Source: Roseicyclus salinarum (GTDB lineage: Bacteria > Pseudomonadota > Alphaproteobacteria > Rhodobacterales > Rhodobacteraceae). From it: a DNA stretch of 64,000 nt. A program made the position numbers and the translations under genes. Below are positions 59,877 through 64,000 of the stretch, piece after piece. Position 1 is the stretch's first letter; every line of letters starts with the position of its first letter. The stretch covers positions 1 through 64,000 of the forward strand of contig NZ_JARRSA010000017.1 in assembly GCF_029624655.1 (NCBI RefSeq), read 5' to 3'. The notes under the pieces are model-generated. The model was given only the letters and a program-made list of their open reading frames with translations. It made no database searches and was not told the origin of the DNA.

Positions 59877-61865
59877 TCACGCCGCCCCGGCGTCAAGCCC
59901 CTGCGCCTCGGTCCCGGCCTGCCAACGGTTCAGGCCAAGCAGCAACACGATGACCGCGACGCCGATCGCCTCGATGGCGAACGAGGGCCAGAACACCGCG
60001 ATCACGCCCGGAACGAGCAGGATGCGCTGCCACAGGGCGATGGGCCGCCACAAGAAGCCCTCGAGCGCGGCCGCGAAACCCGCCAGCGCCACGATCGCGA
60101 TGGCCCCGTTCCAGAGCACCAGCGGCAAAGGCCCGCCGAGGATGATCGATTCGTTGAACACCATGAACAGCGGGACGAGGTAGAGGCCCTTGGCGTATTT
60201 CCATGCCTGGATGCTGGTCTCCATCGGCTTGGAGCCCGCGATGGCCGCCCCTGCGAAGCCCGCGAGCGCGACGGGTGGCGTGACATTGCTGTCCTGTGAA
60301 TACCAGAACACCACGAGATGCGCGATCAGGATGGGCATCCCGAATTCCTGCGTCAGCGCGGGACCGACAAGGATGATGAGCACGATGTAGGCCGCCGTCA
60401 CCGGCAGGCCCATGCCAAGGATAAGGCTTGCGATCAGCACGAGGATCAGCGCCAGCACGAGGTTGCCGCCCGAGAACGCGATCATCATGGCTGAGAACTT
60501 CAGTCCCAGCCCGGTCAGGCCGACGACGCCCACGATGATGCCCGCGACCGCACAGGCCATGGAGACCGCGACGGCATTGCGCGCGCCAAGCTCCAGCGCC
60601 TCGATGGTCAGCGCGCCGCCCCGCCGCACCAGCGCGGCGAAGCCCGCCGCCGTGGGCCGGTCGGTGAAGAAGGTCCACAGCGCGCGCGCCGCGGCTGCCG
60701 CGATGACGGACATGATGGCGAAGAAGCCGACGCGCATGGGCGAGTAGCCCGCCACAAGCAGCGCGACCAGCGCCACGAGCGGCAGCAGGAAATGCCAGCC
60801 GTCGGCCAGCACCCGGCGCACGCTCGGAAGCTCTTCGGCGGTCAGCCCCGTCATGCCCTGCTTGACCGCGGCGATGTGCACGAGAAGGTAGACCGCGCCG
60901 AAATAGAGGACCGCGGGGAAGATCGAGACGAGCACGATGTCGATATAGGGCACCCGCGTGAACTCGCTCATCAGGAAGGCGCCGGCCCCCATCAGCGGCG
61001 GCATGATCTGCCCCCCGGTCGAAGCCGCGGCCTCGATCCCACCGGCCTGCGCCGGGCGATAGCCGAGGCGCTTCATCAGCGGGATGGTGAAGGCGCCCGT
61101 CGTGACGACGTTGGCGATGGCCGACCCCGAGATGGAGCCCATGCCGGCGCTTGCGATGACCGCGGCCTTGGCGGGCCCGCCTCGCTGCTTGCCCGTGGCG
61201 GCATAGGCGAGGTCGATGAAGAACTTGCCCGCGCCCGTCACCTCGAGGAAGGCGCCGAACAGGACGAAGACGAAAATGAACGTCGCAGCGACCCCGAGCG
61301 GAATGCCGAAGATCCCCTCGGCGCCGAGCGTCATCTGGCTGGCCACCCGGTCGAGGGAGTAGCCGCGATGGTTCAGGATGCCCGGCATCCAATCGGCGAG
61401 GAACGGCAGCTCGCCCCGGTTTCCCGCGAAGGCGTAGAGCAGGAAGAAGGCGCCGATGATCGTCATGCCGAGGCCCACGGCCCGCCGCGCGGCCTCGAGC
61501 ACCACGATGACGGTCAGGACACCCACGATCACGTCGATGTCGCGCGGGAAGATCTGGTTGGCGATGATGTCGATGTTCACCGGCACCCACGCGCCCACCA
61601 GCACGCCGCAGGCGATCAGCGCGCCGTCGATGATCCAGCCCAGCATGCCGCGCGGCCGCGACGCGCCCCAGACGGGATAGATCAGGAAACACAGGACCAG
61701 CACGAAGCCGAGGTGGATCGGACGCTGGAAGAACAGGCCCAGCGGCTGCACGCCCGCCGCATAGAGCTGGAACAGCGACAGGGCGATGCCGACCACCGCG
61801 ATGGCGCGCAGCACGAAGCGGGGCTGTTGCGGTTCGGCCTGGGGAATCTCGGTGTCGGTGACCAT
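59877..61865 (-). CDS. Fused TRAP transporter permease (small + large subunits, TAXI type)
   Basis: 662 residues with about 15-17 hydrophobic segments. The first ~140 residues correspond to the small (DctQ-like) subunit, the rest to the large 12-TM (DctM-like) subunit, including family stretches AATFIFVFVLFGAFLEVTGAGKFF and GGQIMPPLMGAGAFLM. Fused permeases of this kind work with TAXI-type binding proteins and use an ion gradient to import organic acids. The ATG shares a base with the stop of the DUF1850 gene (61865). Confidence 0.94.
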   Translation of the reverse strand: MVTDTEIPQAEPQQPRFVLRAIAVVGIALSLFQLYAAGVQPLGLFFQRPIHLGFVLVLCFLIYPVWGASRPRGMLGWIIDGALIACGVLVGAWVPVNIDIIANQIFPRDIDVIVGVLTVIVVLEAARRAVGLGMTIIGAFFLLYAFAGNRGELPFLADWMPGILNHRGYSLDRVASQMTLGAEGIFGIPLGVAATFIFVFVLFGAFLEVTGAGKFFIDLAYAATGKQRGGPAKAAVIASAGMGSISGSAIANVVTTGAFTIPLMKRLGYRPAQAGGIEAAASTGGQIMPPLMGAGAFLMSEFTRVPYIDIVLVSIFPAVLYFGAVYLLVHIAAVKQGMTGLTAEELPSVRRVLADGWHFLLPLVALVALLVAGYSPMRVGFFAIMSVIAAAAARALWTFFTDRPTAAGFAALVRRGGALTIEALELGARNAVAVSMACAVAGIIVGVVGLTGLGLKFSAMMIAFSGGNLVLALILVLIASLILGMGLPVTAAYIVLIILVGPALTQEFGMPILIAHLVVFWYSQDSNVTPPVALAGFAGAAIAGSKPMETSIQAWKYAKGLYLVPLFMVFNESIILGGPLPLVLWNGAIAIVALAGFAAALEGFLWRPIALWQRILLVPGVIAVFWPSFAIEAIGVAVIVLLLGLNRWQAGTEAQGLDAGAA

Positions 61866-62326
61866 CAGTCCTCCTGTCCCGTCAGTTCGATCCGCACGCG
61901 CTCGCGGGGGGCGGCCTCGGACAGCGACACGACCGTGTCGCCGACGCGCAACCTGTGATCGACCGGGGCGCGGCCCGGCCTCAGAACGTAGGCGTCACCC
62001 GGAACCGCCTCGTCTATGTCGAGGATCCAGTAGCCGCCCTGCCCGTCCGAGACCTGCCGGCCCCGGCCGGGGATGTGGTCGAGACCGGCGGCGAAATCGG
62101 GCAGGTGCGAGCGCACCAGCACCATGTGACCGTCACGGTTCTCGTAGCAGTCGGAAACTTCGAAGCCCTGCACGGAATGATGCCAGAGCATGCACCAGCC
62201 CCCCCCATCGGGAACGGGGAGGCGGGCGATTTCGGTGCCGTCCTCACGGGTGGCGACGAGATCCGCCGCCGGGACGCCGGTGCCGGAGAGGAGGAGGGCC
62301 AGAAGCCCTCCCCCGAGCCGTGACAT
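61865..62326 (-). CDS. DUF1850 protein linked to the TRAP transporter
   Basis: About 153 residues from ATG 62326, which overlaps the TAXI stop (TGATG); a GTG at 62329 is the alternative. A signal peptide (~1-21) is followed by a compact domain with WCMLWHHSVQGFEVSDCYE, characteristic of DUF1850, where two cysteines may pair. DUF1850 genes sit between TAXI binding-protein and fused TRAP-permease genes in many bacteria; the function is unknown, perhaps aiding assembly or ligand delivery. Confidence 0.88.
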   Translation of the reverse strand: MSRLGGGLLALLLSGTGVPAADLVATREDGTEIARLPVPDGGGWCMLWHHSVQGFEVSDCYENRDGHMVLVRSHLPDFAAGLDHIPGRGRQVSDGQGGYWILDIDEAVPGDAYVLRPGRAPVDHRLRVGDTVVSLSEAAPRERVRIELTGQED

Positions 62327-63285
62327 CACGGACGCAGGCTGTCCGGGATCTCGGCCCCGATCTCTTCGTAGTAGCGGATCGCGCCGGGGTGCAGCGGAAC
62401 CGGCGTCGCATCGAGCGTGAACTCGACCGTCGTCTGGTTCGCCGCCGGGTGCACCGCCTGCAGCTCGGCGATGTTCTCGAACATCGCCCGCGTGATCGCA
62501 TAGGCGAGGTCGTCCGACATCTCGGACGACACCGCGAGGACGTTGGGCACGCCGATCACGGTCGTGGCCGGCACGCCTTCGTAGATGCCTTCCGCCAGCG
62601 TCGTCCGCGCGAAGACGTCGGACACCCCCTGCGCGGCCTCGATCTGCGCGTCGGTCAGCTCGATCACGTGGATATTCTGCGTCGTCGCGAGGTTGAGGAT
62701 CGACGACGTCGGCGCGCCCACGGACCAGAAGCCCGCGTCGATATCGCCGTTGGCCAGCGCGTCCGCCGTCTCGTTGAAGTTCAGGCGCTGCTCGTCGATG
62801 TCGTCGTAGGTGATGCCGTTGGCGTTCAGGATCTCCTGCGCGTTGACCTCGGTGCCCGAACCGGGCGCACCGACGGACACGCGCATCCCCACCAGATCAT
62901 CGAGCGAGGTGATGCCCGAGCCTTCCAGCGTCACGATCTGGACCATGTTGGCATACATCGACGCGAGGCCGCGGATCATCGGCAGTTGCTGGCCCTCGAA
63001 ACGGCCGGTGCCCGAATAGGCCTGCAGGACCGTGTCCGCCAGCGCGAGCGCGAGGTCTGCGTCGCCTGTCGCGATCAGGCCCATGTTCTCGACCGACGCG
63101 CCGGTGACTTCGGCGGTCGCGGCATAGCCTTCGACGTGGTTGTTGATGACTTCGGCGAGGCCGCCGCCCATCGGGTAATAGACACCGCCGGTGCCGCCGG
63201 TGGCGACCGAAAGCTGCTGCTGGGCCACTGCCGGAGCGGCGATGGCCATGAGCGTGCCGGCCGCAAGCGCCTTGAAATGTTTCAT
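62326..63285 (-). CDS. TAXI-family TRAP solute-binding protein
   Basis: 319 residues with GGGAGG before the ATG. Signal peptide ~1-21 (ends AVAQ). The TAXI signature LSVATGGTGGVYYPMGGGLAEVIN is at the mature N-terminus, and GVSVGAPGSGTEVNA-like sequence follows in the middle. It captures the substrate in the periplasm and hands it to the fused permease downstream. TAXI proteins are reported for glutamate, succinate or other acids; the ligand here is not predictable. Confidence 0.94.
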   Translation of the reverse strand: MKHFKALAAGTLMAIAAPAVAQQQLSVATGGTGGVYYPMGGGLAEVINNHVEGYAATAEVTGASVENMGLIATGDADLALALADTVLQAYSGTGRFEGQQLPMIRGLASMYANMVQIVTLEGSGITSLDDLVGMRVSVGAPGSGTEVNAQEILNANGITYDDIDEQRLNFNETADALANGDIDAGFWSVGAPTSSILNLATTQNIHVIELTDAQIEAAQGVSDVFARTTLAEGIYEGVPATTVIGVPNVLAVSSEMSDDLAYAITRAMFENIAELQAVHPAANQTTVEFTLDATPVPLHPGAIRYYEEIGAEIPDSLRP

Positions 63286-63702
63286 GTGATCCTCCCTGAT
63301 CGTTTGTTATCCGGTCTGTGTAGTCCAGATCCGTGCGCTGTTCAAAACGAAGTTTTCCGCCGAGGCCAACGCGGGCAGGAACGGACGCCGCCGGAACGGC
63401 CGGATCCGCCCGGGCGCATGACGCGCGGCAGATCCCCGCGGACCATCATCGAAACGAACCCTTTTCGGTGTCGCGCATCCGGCCAAAGCCGCGGAGACGC
63501 CGATGCCGCCCCGGTCGGTCATCGAACCCGCACCGCTCGCGGCCTGATCGAGGATCCTAGGGCCCCCGCGGAACCTGCGGGAACTCTCCGCGCACCGGGA
63601 CCGCACCGGGGAACGCCGGATGGCTGAAAATATCCGCCCGCGCCCATTCTTTCTAAAGACGATCGTGGTTGTGATCACGGGTGCGGCGACTCGGAGAACG
63701 AC
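63286..63702. other. Divergent spacer (417 bp)
   Basis: This region separates the TAXI-TRAP operon from the type I secretion gene and should hold both promoters. GTGATCAC, a perfect 8-bp palindrome, occurs near 63671, 25 bp before the secretion gene's ribosome site. No ORF with features of a gene was found. Confidence 0.45.
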
Positions 63703-64000
63703 ATGAAGCGGCGAAACGCATGGTCCGGACTGCGGACACGGTCGGGCGGCCTTGTCCTGGCCACCTTCGTCTTCTCGATCTTCACGAACCTCCTCATGCT
63801 GACCGGCCCCCTTTTCATGCTGCAGATCTACGACCGCGTCCTCGCGTCCCGCTCCGAGGAGACGCTGGTCGCGCTGTTCGGATTGGTTTCCGTTCTCTAC
63901 TTCTTCTACTGGCTCATCGAACATGCCCGCGGCCGCGTCATGTCGCGCGTGGGCGCGCGGCTTCAGGACGGACTGAACGCGCGGACCTTCCGTGCGGTCG
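63703..64000 (+). CDS. Type I secretion ABC exporter, N-terminal part
   Basis: Only the first 99 codons lie in the window; ATG 63703 follows CGGAGAA. A Trp/Arg-rich start is followed by a first membrane helix (LVLATFVFSIFTNLLMLTG), the family motif GPLFMLQIYDRVLASRSEETLVAL and a second helix (LVSVLYFFYWLIEHARGRVMSRVG). This matches PrtD/AprD-like exporters with no peptidase domain, which secrete RTX proteins or related substrates with a membrane-fusion partner and TolC. The ATPase domain and partner genes lie beyond the window end. Confidence 0.9.
   Translation, partial: MKRRNAWSGLRTRSGGLVLATFVFSIFTNLLMLTGPLFMLQIYDRVLASRSEETLVALFGLVSVLYFFYWLIEHARGRVMSRVGARLQDGLNARTFRAV

Overview
The window looks like a chromosomal segment of a high-GC alphaproteobacterium of the Rhodobacterales (Roseobacter/Rhodobacteraceae type). 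The basis is gene content and order: a mitofilin-like gene followed by alphaproteobacterial HemY, the ubiE-ubiB / mutM / enoyl-CoA hydratase / rpsT / dnaA / dnaN / recF / gyrB order, GANTC (CcrM-type) sites upstream of dnaA, and TRAP transporters. No integrase, transposase, CRISPR array or rRNA operon is visible. Taxonomy is inferred from these features, not from a database search.

Layout. 1-2.2 kb: end of a mitofilin-like gene, hemY and tRNA-Thr(CGT). 2.4-8.6 kb: a small acidic secreted protein, then a minus-strand signalling block with two hybrid-free histidine kinases, a lone receiver, a receiver joined to a degenerate GGDEF domain, and an Hpt protein. 8.9-13 kb: a manganese/zinc-type ABC importer operon with a Fur-family-like operator pair in its promoter. 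13.0-14.2 kb: a gene-free tract of imperfect ~210-bp tandem repeats. 14.2-27.2 kb: a chemotaxis and flagellar island (MCP, CheD, CheB facing STAS, CheY, CheA, CheW, CheR, CheY and a small helical protein; then a motB remnant, FlgN-like, FlgJ-like, FliK, FlgD). 27.2-28.4 kb: a second gene-free tandem-repeat tract (~294-bp period). 28.4-41 kb: core housekeeping genes (ubiB, ubiE, mutM, echA-like, rpsT, dnaA, dnaN, recF, a VOC protein, a LysE-type exporter, gyrB). 41-44.5 kb: a decayed stretch with a frameshifted CoA-transferase fragment, a wHTH-TPR regulator that has lost its obvious start codon, and a small secreted protein. 44.5-48.4 kb: copper P-type ATPase, TVP38-family membrane protein and a truncated ABC ATPase. 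48.5-51.5 kb: a three-gene amino-acid/ectoine-like catabolic operon. 51.6-57 kb: a second kinase-receiver-kinase operon. 57.1-59.6 kb: a glutaminase-STAS-cyclic-nucleotide-binding fusion, a BLUF photoreceptor and a small protein. 59.9-63.3 kb: a TAXI-TRAP transporter with DUF1850. 63.7 kb to the end: the start of a type I secretion ABC exporter.

How the genes fit together. The window is rich in signal transduction: four sensor kinases, two CheY proteins, two free receivers, two degenerate receivers, a BLUF protein and two STAS-containing proteins. The kinase-receiver pairs at 4.4-6.5 kb and 51.6-55.2 kb look paralogous. The chemotaxis genes are translationally coupled by ATGA overlaps and serve a flagellum whose rod, hook-length and hook-cap genes follow.

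Most unusual signals: two independent ~1.2-kb repeat tracts that bracket the motility island, the cluster of nine GANTC sites before dnaA, the glutaminase-STAS-cNMP fusion, the degenerate receivers and GGDEF domain, and several clear gene remnants (motB, CoA-transferase B, UgpC-type ATPase).
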